Below are positions 47,246-57,425 of a stretch of DNA of 64,000 bases, in pieces. The notes beneath the pieces were generated by a model. The model did no database searches and was not told the origin of the DNA. It saw only the letters and a list, made by a program, of their open reading frames with translations. This DNA comes from Bradyrhizobium japonicum USDA 6 (lineage in GTDB: Bacteria; Pseudomonadota; Alphaproteobacteria; Rhizobiales; Xanthobacteraceae): assembly GCF_000284375.1 (NCBI RefSeq), contig NC_017249.1, positions 8,425,001 through 8,489,000 of the forward strand, read 5' to 3'. The translations under genes and the position numbers were made by a program. The stretch's first letter is position 1. Every line of letters begins with the position of its first letter.

Positions 47246-48185
47246 ACGAAGTGCATCTCTACCCCTTCGCGGGTCTCGAACTTCTTGCAGCGGCGGGTCC
47301 TTCCGGGCCCCCCTACGCGGGTGACCCGCGACCACTCGACTTTGCTAGATATAAAATTTCAAAAGGCACTTTCTGTTCTCGGATCGGCGTGGAACCCAGG
47401 GGTGGGCCTGCTCAGGAAAAAAATCCGGTCGGCTATTTTTGAGCCTGAAATTGATGTCTTCGTCCGTTCGTCATCGGGCGGCGCCAAGTGCGACCGAAAC
47501 ACGCTCGAAAGCATCTATACCAATTGAGACCGTATGGCTCCCAATCGGAGCCTCTATCCATGATCGTTATCGGCCTCAAGGGCCTTATCGGGGCGGCAAG
47601 ACCACCGTGACCCGCATCGAAAGCCACGGGTTTGTACGCGGCCGGTTCGCTGGCGCGCTGAAGCGACATGCTGCGCGCCTACCCACATTACCGGCGCTGC
47701 GACGAAGCCACCATCGAACGCATGATCGACGGCGACCTGAAGGAACAGCCGTTGCCCTAGCTCAGCGGCAAGTCGCCCCGGCCGGCTGCCCGCTGACGGC
47801 CCAAGAGCTGCGAAGCTACGCAAATACGCCAACGCACGTCGTCGAGATAGCGCTGGCAAAAAAGCTGACTGAGGCGCCGTGGGCAACGCAGTCGACGAGG
47901 ATGTCGGCGAGACGCTCCAATCGCTTATCGACTTCGTCGGCGCCGATGCGCCGTACCAGACCTTGTTGCGGGTGGCCAGTCTAAGATCCGAGCTGTTACA
48001 GCGGCGTTGGCGATTAAGCTACGCGTTTCGTCTTTCATCTGATCCAACGAATATGACCGTTTTTGTGCCATGAATGATAGAGCCGCGACGAAGAGGGCCC
48101 GACTACCGCCAGTCGCCTGAAGCTCATTTTTCAACACTGGCCATACGATGATGCGACCGGGACCATGACGTCATCTAGCGAAGCT
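47246..48185. other. region without a confident gene
   Basis: About 940 bases. A small plus-strand frame at 47668-47760 (MLRAYPHYRRCDEATIERMI) has protein-like composition but no known family; a 181-codon plus-strand frame covering it in another phase is Arg/Pro/Thr-rich and unlikely. Probably the eroded border between island debris and the ICE genes. Confidence 0.3.
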
Positions 48186-48422
48186 CTATCCGTTCTCTAC
48201 GAGCCGCCGAGTCTGCCGCCGCGACTTCAGGAAGCCGCGGTCGGTTGCCATGAACTTGAAGAGCATGGGCGAGATAAGCTTCGCTGGGTCAACCATCTGT
48301 CCACTTTGGGCGGATAGTAAATCCGCATAAGCAAGCAGATCGCGATGTACGCTTGCGGGTAGCTCCGCAGTGATCTTTACCGGTTTGTCATCTGGAACGG
48401 CAGCAATTTTCAACTTCGACAC
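48186..48422 (-). CDS. DUF2274 protein of the Trb region
   Basis: 78 residues: MSKLKIAAVPDDKPVKITAE, then LPASVHRDLLAYADLLSAQS and PAKLISPMLFKFMATDRGF. This small family is nearly always found directly after trbI in proteobacterial conjugation clusters; here it starts 5 bases after the trbI stop. It looks like a ribbon-helix-helix-type protein, role unknown. The frame is intact. Confidence 0.8.
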   Translation of the reverse strand: MSKLKIAAVPDDKPVKITAELPASVHRDLLAYADLLSAQSGQMVDPAKLISPMLFKFMATDRGFLKSRRQTRRLVENG

Positions 48423-48427
48423 AACAT

Positions 48428-49630
48428 CTACCTCGCGTAAGGCTGAAGGATCAGATCGCGATTCACGATCACGCGGATCGGGAAGCCAGGACGTACCGTC
48501 AGCGTGGGCTGGATATTGAGACCGCGCCGAACTACCTGCTGTCCAGTTTGGTTTAGAGAGTCCGAGGCGCCGTGACGCAACGCCTGGATAATTGCGCTGT
48601 CGTTGCTGTTAGTGTCCGAGCCGGCACCCAGTTCCGTTCCGACGGCGAGAAACGTCGATAGTGCCGCAGCCTTGAAGAGTTCGCCCCAGTGATTGTCCAC
48701 CTGGTCTTCTAGGCCAGCATAGCCAGCGGTGTCAGCGCCAGGCTGCCGCTCGAGAACTATAGAACGTCCATTCGGCATGATTAGCCGGGTCCAGACGAGC
48801 AGAACGCGAGACTGGCCGAAAGTGACCTGGCTGTCGTAGATGCCGATTAGACGCGCTCCCTGAGGCACGAGCAGAAAGCGACCGGTCGGCGTGTCAAAAA
48901 CATTCTCGGTTACCTGCGCGGTAATTTGGCCTGGCAGGTCCGATCGGATCCCGGTGATCAGCGCCCCTGGAATCACCGTCCCGGCCTGCACGATGTATGG
49001 TGAAGCGGGCCTGATGACACGGTCAGGGCTTACCATGCGACGGTCCACGGAGGCATTCACGAAGGCAAGCTTGCGGTCCTGGCCGTTTTGCGCAGATCTA
49101 TCCTCGCCAGTGCTCGTTGCGCTTGGTGATGCGAGGCGGTCGCCTCCAACCGCCGCAGCGGTGGGCGGACGCGCTCCTTCATTGGTCGCAGCGAACAAAT
49201 GGCTGATGCGGGCTGCCTCAGTCTCTTGATCCCGGCGCTGCTGGTCTGGATCAGTGCCGATCGTCGGCGACTGGCCTTGAGCAGCAAGTATTGGTCGACC
49301 GAGGTCGCCGGGAAGCGGCGGACCAAGCTGCGGGATTGGCTGGCGCGGAACGCCAGCATAGTCCTTCGGCAGCGTCGTAATACCGTCGGCAACATTGTGG
49401 TGGTCGGTACTGTAAAGCTCATCGGCCGCTTGATTGCGGGAGCGATTGTTCTGCAGCGACCACAGCACCGCTCCGCCGATGACAAGCAGGGCAACCGCGC
49501 TCCCGCCGGCCAAGACCTTCCGCGACAACCGCGTCACGCGCGTGTGCTCTGCTCTCAAGCGGAAGCTCTCGGATGGCTCCACTTGTGTCTCCGGCGGAAT
49601 AGCTTGCTCGTTTACATTCCGAGAGTTCAT
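48428..49630 (-). CDS. trbI: conjugal transfer protein TrbI (VirB10-like)
   Basis: 400 residues. One membrane helix (VLAGGSAVALLVIGGAVLW) near residues 39-57, a Pro-rich periplasmic linker, and the VirB10 domain: VIPGALITGIRSDLPGQI, LIGIYDSQVTFGQSRVLLVW, MPNGRSIVLERQPGADTAGY. TrbI spans inner and outer membranes of the type IV mating channel. The start overlaps the trbG stop (ATGA). Intact. A second, broken piece of trbI lies at 60.5-60.8 kb. Confidence 0.92.
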   Translation of the reverse strand: MNSRNVNEQAIPPETQVEPSESFRLRAEHTRVTRLSRKVLAGGSAVALLVIGGAVLWSLQNNRSRNQAADELYSTDHHNVADGITTLPKDYAGVPRQPIPQLGPPLPGDLGRPILAAQGQSPTIGTDPDQQRRDQETEAARISHLFAATNEGARPPTAAAVGGDRLASPSATSTGEDRSAQNGQDRKLAFVNASVDRRMVSPDRVIRPASPYIVQAGTVIPGALITGIRSDLPGQITAQVTENVFDTPTGRFLLVPQGARLIGIYDSQVTFGQSRVLLVWTRLIMPNGRSIVLERQPGADTAGYAGLEDQVDNHWGELFKAAALSTFLAVGTELGAGSDTNSNDSAIIQALRHGASDSLNQTGQQVVRRGLNIQPTLTVRPGFPIRVIVNRDLILQPYAR

Positions 49631-50661
49631 GACGACGGCCTCCCGCCGGTTCTGACAATCCTGACCTTCTTCTGGTGCTCACCACCAAGCCGCAGTTCGG
49701 CGGCAGCAAACAGCCGATCGACGATCAATACATTGCCGTCAGCGCGATAGTTGACGAGTTCGGTCTTGCCGTCTGGACCGATGACAAAGAGCGGAGGCAT
49801 CTCGCCCTGCACGATGCCTTGCGGGAATTCGACATAGACCTTGCGGCCATCGTCATATGCGGCGAGCGGTCGCCAGGGAGGACTGTCCCCTTCGATGGCA
49901 TAGCGGGAGATGCGCTGCGCCGGGTTCGGAAGAGCGGGTTTCAGAGCGACCGAACGCCATCGTTCCCGTGCGGTTTCAGGATAGTACCAGGCAACAGACG
50001 GCATGTATGGCCGTTCGCGGGATCGGAGTTCGATCAGGTAGGTGCGCCGGTCAGTGTTGACCACTAGGTTGGTTTCGATCGAAGCTCGGGTCGGCTTGAC
50101 CAAGACATGGACGCGCCGTGTATCGCCGCTGCCGCTCTCGGTATCGCCCACGACCCAGCGTACAGTATCTCCGGCCGCGATCGGCCCTGATCCCGTCAAC
50201 TGTTCTCCCTCCTCGAGCGCGATATCTGTGATCTGCCCCGGCGCGGCGTAAATCTGATAGAGAGCCCCGGGACTGTAGGCGTAGATTTGCGCCGCATTGA
50301 AATACCCCCGCTTGCGCGGTTCGACCCTGGCCGCATTGTTTGCCGTCTCAACCCGGCTCACCGGTTCGACCTCTTCCTTCCCGGCCGACTTGCCTCCGAG
50401 AGCCGGCTTCCAGAGCGGCGGAACGTGAAGCGGTCGCAATCTGTCGTCGAGAGCCACGGGCGTCGCCGGCAGCGGAGGAACTTCAGTGTCATAGCTGATC
50501 TCCGGCGGAATGTATGTCGCGCACCCACCGAGCACGGACGAGCAAAGCATAAGAGCGGACAGAAGTGCACGCTTCGCGCTCACGAACCCGCGCCAAGTCG
50601 AATTGAGTCCGTTTTGCTGAATGGAACATTTCGAATGAACGTCAGACGGCGTCTTGGTCAC
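49627..50661 (-). CDS. trbG: conjugal transfer protein TrbG (VirB9-like)
   Basis: The start is placed at the GTG at 50661, which overlaps the trbF stop (GTGA) and gives VTKTPSDVHSK; the open frame upstream is a trbF shadow. The lipoprotein-like segment LCSSVLGGCATYIPPE is followed by the VirB9 beta domains: IYAYSPGALYQIYAAPGQIT, LVVNTDRRTYLIELRS and VRIVRTGGRPSS at the end. It forms the outer-membrane ring with TrbI and TrbH-type lipoprotein. 344 residues, intact. Confidence 0.9.
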   Translation of the reverse strand: MTKTPSDVHSKCSIQQNGLNSTWRGFVSAKRALLSALMLCSSVLGGCATYIPPEISYDTEVPPLPATPVALDDRLRPLHVPPLWKPALGGKSAGKEEVEPVSRVETANNAARVEPRKRGYFNAAQIYAYSPGALYQIYAAPGQITDIALEEGEQLTGSGPIAAGDTVRWVVGDTESGSGDTRRVHVLVKPTRASIETNLVVNTDRRTYLIELRSRERPYMPSVAWYYPETARERWRSVALKPALPNPAQRISRYAIEGDSPPWRPLAAYDDGRKVYVEFPQGIVQGEMPPLFVIGPDGKTELVNYRADGNVLIVDRLFAAAELRLGGEHQKKVRIVRTGGRPSS

Positions 50662-51341
50662 TGACCCAACTCCTTTGACCAGTTGATGGCGCGGACATAG
50701 ACGCCAAGAGGATTCTTGCGTAGGCGCTCGGCTTCGCGCGGCGTCTCGATCACGATTGTAAGAATTGCAGTCCAGCGCTCGGTCGAGTTCAAGGCGCCAT
50801 TGTCGTAGATGCGCTGGGTCCATGCGACCCGAAAGCTTTCCGACGACGCACGAATGACGCTCGAGACCTCGACAGAGATTTGCGCCTTACCCAGCTTGGC
50901 AAAGGGGTCGTTGCTGCGCGCGTAGTCGTTGAGCGCAGCGGCGCCGCGATCAGTCGTAAAATCATAGGCCCGCAGCCAGTTTTGGCGCAGAACGATCCCG
51001 TCGGCCGGTAGGCCTCTGACATCCTCGATAAAGCGTGCCAGATGATAAGCGATCTGCGCATCAGTGGGCTGATATTCAATGTTAGCCGGCGCAATCCGCT
51101 GAGCCTGACCGAGATGATCGACTTCGACCACCCACGGCGTGATCGAGCCCTGACTCGATTGCCAGACAAGGCCACCTGCGAGACCGGCTGACAGCATCAG
51201 GCAGCCAAAAGCCATCAGGCGCCAGCTCTTGGCTTGCACGCGCGCTGATCCAATGCGTTCGTCCCAAACCTGCGCGGCCTTTTGATAAGGCGTAATCGGC
51301 TCGGGCATGCGCCCGTAGTGAACTGATGGCCGTTTGAACAT
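50658..51341 (-). CDS. trbF: conjugal transfer protein TrbF (VirB8-like)
   Basis: The start is placed at MFKRPSVHYGRMPEP (51341), preceded by AGGGG; the earlier TTG start in the same frame only adds 32 residues that overlap trbL. One membrane helix (LMAFGCLMLSAGLAGGLVW), then the VirB8 domain with TPWVVEVDHLGQAQ, LRQNWLRAYDFTTDRG and NPLGVYVRAINWSKELGQ. 227 residues, intact. Confidence 0.9.
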   Translation of the reverse strand: MFKRPSVHYGRMPEPITPYQKAAQVWDERIGSARVQAKSWRLMAFGCLMLSAGLAGGLVWQSSQGSITPWVVEVDHLGQAQRIAPANIEYQPTDAQIAYHLARFIEDVRGLPADGIVLRQNWLRAYDFTTDRGAAALNDYARSNDPFAKLGKAQISVEVSSVIRASSESFRVAWTQRIYDNGALNSTERWTAILTIVIETPREAERLRKNPLGVYVRAINWSKELGQ

Positions 51342-51433
51342 CGATGGTTGCCCCTGATATCGAGTGATCGGTTTCAAGTCGTGCGATGGAAGGGTTTGAG
51401 GCGCTGGTGTGCGGCAGAGATGCGGGGTGCGTC

Positions 51434-52445
51434 TCAACGTTCTCCCTCGGACAAATCGACGGAGGAACCGCTACCACCATGATCGCCCGAGCGGACGGCG
51501 TGGCCAGCGGCCGAGGCACCATGCCGGATGGTCTGAGCACGCTTCATGCGGCGAGCCCAATCGGGCTGCCCTTCGGCCGGTGCGCTCGCGCCCTGCTCGC
51601 CCGCTTGACTACCTCCGAAGGCGGCCGCTGCTCGACGCAAAGGACTCGTCGCAGCCGAAGCGCCAGCCTCCGCGACGCCGGCAAGGCCGCCGCTTCGATA
51701 GGCGGCTGTTGCTCCGCTGATGACAGCGCCGCCACCGCGCGCGCCGCCAGCAATCGCACCACCAGCGAGACCGGCACCGCCAGCGGCAAGTCCCGCGCCA
51801 GCCGCAACAATGCCGCCAGCAGCAAGGCCTGTTCCAATCGTGGCGCCGGCGCCGAGTTGGGGGCCGCCCGACACCAGGCCGTTTGCGATACCCGGACCGA
51901 AGATACCGAGGCCCAGCAAGGAAAGCGCCGCGAGCACCAGCGTCATCGCGTTTTCGATGGTTGGCTGTGCACCGCCGAAACCTGCGGTGAACTGCGAGAA
52001 CAGGGTGGAGCCGATGCCGACGATGACGGCCAGGACCAGGATCTTAATGCCGGAAGATATGACGTTGCCCAGAACGCGCTCCGCCGCGAAGGTGGTCTTG
52101 CCAAACAAGCCAAAGGGAATGAGCACGAACCCGGCCAGTGTCGTGAGCTTGAACTCGATCAGGGTGACGAAGAGCTGGATCGCCAAAATGAAGAAGGCGA
52201 GCAGCACCACGACCCACGCGAACAGAAGAACCACGATCTGGACGAAATTTTCGAAAAAGCTGATGTAGCCCATCAGGTTGGAGATCGAATCGAGGAGCGG
52301 TCGGCCGGCATCAAGTCCGACTTGAGCGATCTTTCCAGGTCTCAGGAAATCCGATGCGGAGAGGCTTGCGCCTGATGCTTTCAGGCCAAGACCGGCAAAG
52401 CTCTCGAAGACGATGCGCGCCAGACTGTTCCAGTTACCGATGAGG
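51434..52445 (-). pseudogene. trbL: conjugal transfer protein TrbL (VirB6-like), N-terminus lost
   Basis: TrbL sequence runs from about NSLARIVFESFAGLGLKASG through membrane helices (FVQIVVLLFAWVVVLLAFFI, GFVLIPFGLFGKTTF, LVLAALSLLGLGIFG) to the Gly/Ala-rich C-terminus. The first 80-100 residues of the usual protein are missing; the DNA before 52445 is strawberry-notch sequence in another frame. The open frame extends to 52489, but that start is inside the foreign part. The deletion also removed trbB, C, D, E and J, which normally precede trbL. Confidence 0.85.
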
Positions 52446-53721
52446 TCGCCATCGCCGCCGACTGCACGAGCTTGGTCGGATGTGCACACGATCCGGGAAT
52501 ACGGATCGACTGCAATCCGAACTCCTCATAGAGCGCATCGGTGAGGCGGGCGCTTTCCGGCGGCGACCATTCGACGATCTTGTACGCAAGCTCCACACCT
52601 TCTGGCGCGCTCCCCGAAGTGGATGAGGGGCTGGGTGCAATGGCGCCGGCCGATCGGGAGATTGCAGGGCGCCTAATGACGTCGGCTACGACCGGCGCAG
52701 TGACGGGCAACCTCGGGGGCGCATGCTGGGTGACCCACTCGAGCAAGGCGGGGACATCGCCGGCCATGCCTTGCGAGGTGGGAAATGCCTTCGGATCGGC
52801 AGCGGGTAACTTGTCGATGACGAGCAGCCTCGTGTCCGTCTGAGTGCCGTGCTTGGCGTAGACGGCGCCGTCGATCGCGGCAGAAAACACGACCCGTCCG
52901 CGCTCCTGGAGGCGAACAAAGGCCTCTAGCCACGCCGGGTTATCCGGCGCAAGGCCCGCGCCAGCGATGGCGACGAGGCGTCCGCCATCGCGAAGACGCG
53001 CGAGCGCCGAAGCGATGTGCCGGAAGGCGGCGTCCGCCATTCGTCGATCGACATTCGCCACCGCGGAGAACGGCGGGTTCATCAGAACGACGCTCGGCAC
53101 AACGCTCGCGTCGAGGTGGTCATCGATCTGAGCAGCATCGAACCGCGTGACGTTAACATCCGCGAATAGATGCTCGAGCAATCCCGCCCGGCTCTCGGCC
53201 AACTCGTTCAACACCAAGTCGCCGCCGGCGAGCTCGGCAAAGATGGCGAGCAAACCGGTCCCGGCAGAAGGCTCCAGAACGCGATCGGCGGATGTAATGG
53301 CGGCTGCGGTGCATGCAATCAGCCCAAGCGGGATCGGCGTCGAGAATTGCTGAAGCGCCTGACTGTCCTCGGAACGCCGCGTGTGGGTCGGCAGACGGTT
53401 CGCGACTTTCGCCAGCATCGGCAGCATGGCGGCCGTCGAGCCAGCCCTGGCCCGTATGGCCGGTCCGAACTTACGAAGGAACAGAACGGTTGCCGCCTCG
53501 CAGACGTCATAGGCGGTCTTCCAGTTCCAGGCGCCGGCCGCGTCGGAGGCGCCGAACGCAGCCTCCATGGCGCTACGCAGAACAGCGGCATCGATGCCCC
53601 TACCGCGTTCGAACTCGGTCAGGAGCTGTCGCGCTGCCCTGACGGCGGCGGAGGTGAAAGTTGCAGCGGCGCGCAACGAAAGCGGCGCGGCGGCAGCGCC
53701 GCCGACGAGAGATTCGGTCAT
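52445..53721 (-). pseudogene. strawberry-notch family protein, N-terminal third
   Basis: Starts MTESLVGGAAAAPLS at 53721. The methyltransferase-like N-terminal domain is intact: QQFSTPIPLGL, VLEPSAGTGLLAIFAELA and VVLMNPPFSAVANVDRR. The family protein of ICEs and plasmids has about 1,400 residues with a DEAD-type helicase behind this domain; here it ends near residue 425 (GSCAHPTKLVQSAAMA), where it is fused to trbL. The open frame runs on to 52381. A hairpin precedes the start codon at 53745-53800. Confidence 0.8.
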
Positions 53722-53744
53722 GGCAGGAATTCTTTCGGAGAGCA

Positions 53745-53800
53745 GGAAGGGGTCGAACCGCCAGGCGCTCTCCTCTGACCTGGACGGCTCAAACCCTTCC
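53745..53800 (-). promoter_or_regulatory. hairpin leader before the strawberry-notch gene
   Basis: On the minus strand GGAAGGG..GAGCCGTCCAGG pairs with CCTGGCGGTTCGACCCCTTCC-type sequence (arms 53779-53800 and 53745-53765), ending 24 bases before the ATG. The loop contains GGAGAGCG. Length and position are like the leaders of the parB-like gene and ardC. Confidence 0.5.
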
Positions 53801-53868
53801 CGGCCCGCTCTCCCTCTCAGACCTCGGGCATAAAAATAGGGACCGGCGCCGCACGCCGGTCCCCCGCG

Positions 53869-56020
53869 CTACTGCGGGACGGCCGTGCCATCCCGCTCCT
53901 TAATTTCATTCAGCCGCGTCGAGCTGTGCGGATCATCGTCGCTGGCGTTTTCCTGATCCTCATCGTCGGCGAGGAATTCGGGCAGCCGGCCCGCTTCGCC
54001 CTCCTGCCCCACTGGCGCTGCATCGGGATCGACGAGACGCAGCGGCTCCGGCAACCAGCCTGAGCCATCCAGAAGGCGCTCGGCCTCCTTGGCCATGTCG
54101 GCCTTCTTAAGATGGTCGATCAGTTGAGCCGACGACTCGCCCTTAGCCTCCCGTACGGCCTCCAGAATGCGCGGCTTGGTGACCCGGCCGAGATAGTTGT
54201 CGACGGAGGGCTTCCACCCTGCCTGCACCATGTCTAGCCCGACCGCCCGCGCCAGCACATCAGCGCGGTCGAGACGCGTGCGGACGCCGTGTGCTGAGAC
54301 GCGAGCCTGATTGTAGCGATTGGCCGGCTCATAGACGGCATTGACCGCAAAAGATGCACAGTGGGCGAACAGCGATGCTTGTGCACCACCATCGAGAGCC
54401 GTTAGCGCATCCCAAAGATCGTTCTCCCTCTTCGGCAACCGCGCCTTCCAGGCCTCGTGCCGCGCCTCGACAGCCTTGGCGGAGGCGCTTTCCCTCAGCC
54501 CCGGAGCTTGGGCAGGAAAGTTCGGCGTGCGAAGGCCGATCTCTAGACAGCTTCCGGATGACGCGAACCGGTAAAAGGCCGTCAGCACGAAGTTGTGCAG
54601 CACCGCTGGAACGCGATCGCAGGATTTTCTGCCAGCGCGTCGCGCAATGCCAACGTGCGATGCGCCGTCAGCTCGGTGATCAACCGATCCGGCAGAGGCC
54701 TGGCCGCGTCGTCATCTTCTTCTTCGGCATCAGGCGCACTACCCGCGACTGCGATGACCGTGCGCTGGACTGAAGTGCTGGGCTCCTTCCCTTCGTTCGA
54801 CGACGGATCGGCGGCCTGCGCGATATCAGGATCGGTTGCCGGCACTTCGTCCTCAGGCCGGACGTAACCACGATACACGCAGAGCCGTCCTTCGGAATCG
54901 ATGCTGATGAAGACACCAGCCCGGGCGATCTCCGCCGGATCGTAAAGCATCGGCCGGTTCTCGAACGCCGCCAGCGCCGACTCGATTTCGCCGAGGCGCT
55001 GATCGACTTCTTCGGGCAATTCGTCGGCATCCTGGTATTCGGTTTCAAGCTTGGCTTGCTCGGTGTTCAGGGCATCGATGGTGGCCCGCTCCCCAGGCGA
55101 GAGATCGACAGATTTTCCTTCGATTTTCCGGAGGCCTTGTGTGTGACCGTAGGAGAACTCTACGGCGACTGAGATCCACTTCCAGCCCTCGGCAGCAATC
55201 GTCTCAGCTTCGGCTTTGAGTTTTCGATCACGAGGCGGTCGAGCAACACGATATCCTGAAGCCAACCGCCGTCGTCGTGCTCGAACAGATCCCGCAGAAC
55301 GCCGCCACCCGCCTGCTGATAGGCGTCGAGGCCCACGAATTGCGCCCGGCGATCGGACCCGCGCACTGTGTTCTCGGTGAGCATGCGGCGGATCTGGTAT
55401 GGCTCGTCATAACCGGAACGGCTGAGGTTCTCCCAGACTTGCTCCTGGCGGGCGTGATCCGCAGTAACTGAGAACGCCATGAGCTGCTCGAGCGTCATGC
55501 CGTCTTCGGCATAGACGTCATGCAACTTCGGCGAGACCGACGCCAGGCGCAGGCGCTGCTTGACGATCGCAGGGTTCACGAAATGGCGCGCGGCAATGTC
55601 TTCCTCGCTCATGCCGAGATCGCGGAGCGTCTGGAAGGCCCGAAACTGATCAAGCGGATGCAGGCCGACCCGCTCATCGTTCTCCGCCATCGAATCGTCC
55701 TCGGCAAGGCCCCCTTCGCGAACGACGCACGGCACCGCCTGCGTCCTCGACATCCGCTTTTGTTTCACCAGGAGCTCGAGAGCGCGATAGCGCCTGCCTC
55801 CCGCTGGTACCTCGAACATGCCGGTCTCGTTGCCATCAGGATCAACGACGGCCCGGACACTTAGACTTTGCAGAAGCGTACGCTGCGCGATGCTCTCGGC
55901 TAGCTGCTCGATCGAAACGCCGGCCTTGACGCGGCGAACGTTCGATTGGCTGAGCACGAGCTTGTTGAAGGGGATGTCCCTTGAAGGCGACAGCGTGATC
56001 TTTTGTACGGCTTTCGTCAT
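53869..56020 (-). pseudogene. ParB/RepB/Spo0J-type partition protein, two frameshifts
   Basis: A gene of about 717 codons split into three frames. It starts MTKAVQKITLSPSRDIPF at 56020 (ATG right behind its hairpin leader). The ParB nuclease-like domain shows LVLSQSNVRRVKAGVSIEQL and PAGGRRYRALELL; a helix-turn-helix follows. Frame break 1 lies in the T run 55221-55224: one extra base gives DRLVIEKLKAEAE across the joint. Break 2 lies at 54606: one extra base gives AIAFQAVLHNFVL. Both repairs are single-base insertions. The protein is typical for ICE backbones between ardC and the strawberry-notch gene. Confidence 0.85.
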
Positions 56021-56032
56021 TTTGGCTCTCCA

Positions 56033-56075
56033 CGACGGGCGGCCGTGAGACTCTCTCTCGGCTTCCAACCCGTCG
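56033..56075 (-). promoter_or_regulatory. hairpin leader before the parB-like gene
   Basis: Perfect seven-base arms CGACGGG (minus strand, at 56075) and CCCGTCG (at 56033) enclose an inner GAGAGAG..CTC stem; the hairpin ends 12 bases before the ATG at 56020. The arms and inner GAGAGAG stem are shared with the ardC leader. Confidence 0.6.
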
Positions 56076-56125
56076 CGAATAGCGCCCCCTCCTCTCACTC
56101 TTGCGCGGCGACAGGAGGCCAAGCA

Positions 56126-57088
56126 TCAAGCCGTCTCGTGATCGGCAACAGCCGAATCCAGCGACGCGTGCTCAATGGGCTCGGGAATGAAGCCGAGCAA
56201 ATAGTCCGCGGCCTTGCTCGCCTGTGAGGCGGCACGCACGATAGCCCGATTGTCTTCGCGCAGGACTTCGAGCCAGGAGCCAATATAGTCGGCATGGCGC
56301 ACGGTCGGGACGATCCCGAGCGACGCGCAGCTGAACGCGGAGCTCAACTCGGCGACCAGTTCTTCGAAGGCATATTTCTTGGTGCCATAGGATCCGCTAA
56401 GATCGCGGTTGAGGCGCGAGCGATGTCCGGTCGCGTGGCCGAGTTCATGCAGCGCGGTGCGGTGCCAATTGATCGGCTCGAAATAGGCCTGCGGCGGCGG
56501 GACCTGCACGAAGTCTTCGGCCGGCGCGTAGAATGCGCGATCGCCACCAATCCGAAATGTGATCCCGGTGGCCCTGATCAAAGTTTCCACGGTAGGCTCG
56601 ATCAGACCTGGCGGCGGTGGCGGAGCCGCGGTCGCGATCTCGCCGGGGAGTCCGTCGCATTGGTCCGTGTTGAAAACGGTAAATCGCTTGAGAAATGGAA
56701 TGGCCTGCGCTTCGTCGCCGGTCTCGGCGGCGCGCTGTTTCTCATCGCGCGGCACGAAACGGTCGGCGTAGACCACCGCGGTGCCACGCTCCCCCTTGCG
56801 CACATAGCCTCCAAGCGACAGCGCCTGCCGAAACGTGAGCCAGCTTTGACCGCTGTAACCATGCTCGATCGTGCTTCCCCAGAGCAGAAGGACGTTGATC
56901 CCGCTGTAGGACCGATCGGTCGAAGCATTTTTCGGGATGGCCAACGGCGCTTTCGCCGCGGCCGTACCCCACGGCTGAACCCAGGGGACGCGTCCGGCCT
57001 CAAGCTCGACAATGATCTTGTCGGTAATTTCGTTATAGAGGTTCGCCCGGTCCTGGCCGGCGCGCGCGCGAACAGTAGGATTTGACAT
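56126..57088 (-). CDS. ardC: ArdC-type antirestriction protein with zinc metallopeptidase domain
   Basis: 320 residues. The N-terminal ssDNA-binding domain (DUF1738) shows NLYNEITDKIIVELEAG, VPWVQPWG and YSGINVLLLWGS; the C-terminal zincin has HELGHATGH at residues 214-222 with the downstream Glu in FEELVAELSSA. ArdC proteins protect incoming plasmid or ICE DNA during transfer. It is the first gene of the ICE block read right to left. Intact. A hairpin leader precedes the start. Confidence 0.9.
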   Translation of the reverse strand: MSNPTVRARAGQDRANLYNEITDKIIVELEAGRVPWVQPWGTAAAKAPLAIPKNASTDRSYSGINVLLLWGSTIEHGYSGQSWLTFRQALSLGGYVRKGERGTAVVYADRFVPRDEKQRAAETGDEAQAIPFLKRFTVFNTDQCDGLPGEIATAAPPPPPGLIEPTVETLIRATGITFRIGGDRAFYAPAEDFVQVPPPQAYFEPINWHRTALHELGHATGHRSRLNRDLSGSYGTKKYAFEELVAELSSAFSCASLGIVPTVRHADYIGSWLEVLREDNRAIVRAASQASKAADYLLGFIPEPIEHASLDSAVADHETA

Positions 57089-57100
57089 CGCGGTTCTCCG

Positions 57101-57143
57101 CGACGGGCGCCGCGAGCCTCTCTCGCAGCTTCTAACCCGTCAC
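57101..57143 (-). promoter_or_regulatory. hairpin leader before ardC
   Basis: Arms GACGGG (minus strand, 57141-57136) and CCCGTC (57107-57102) enclose an inner GCGAGAGAGGCTCGC stem. It ends 12 bases before the ATG at 57088, the same spacing as for the parB-like gene. A third, eroded copy lies at 61012-61058 before the ardC relic. Confidence 0.6.
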
Positions 57144-57204
57144 GAAAACCCAGCCTGCACTCTTACTCTCAGACTCTTCGCAATCTGCCAGGCTGCAGGC
57201 CTGA

Positions 57205-57425
57205 TCAGGCGTGCGCCAGGGGCGCATCGCCTTCGAGAGATGGCACCCGCAGGAGCGTGAGCATAGCGACGCCGAAGGCGGCACGCGAGACCGAGTGCGG
57301 CGACGAGACCGGTTCAATAGCGGCACCCGGGAACGGGGCAGTGATAGCGATCGCCGCAGGCGAGCCCCTTTCCCGAGTGCCCCCGGCGAGGAGCTCCAAA
57401 GCCTAGCGCGAGATGCTCGGTCAGC
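57205..57425. repeat. segment duplicated at 61.25-61.47 kb
   Basis: GCGTGCGCCAGGGGCGCATC, GAGCGTGAGCATAGCGAC and the stretch CGACGAGACCGGTTCAATAG through GCCCCTTTCCCGAGTGCCCC recur in the same order and orientation at 61255-61470, with small gaps. A short minus-strand reading frame ending YHCPVPGCRY is shared by both copies. No function recognised. Confidence 0.75.

Noticed and set aside
55842..57085. Long plus-strand frames opposite ardC and the parB-like gene
   Set aside because: Shadows of the recognised minus-strand genes.
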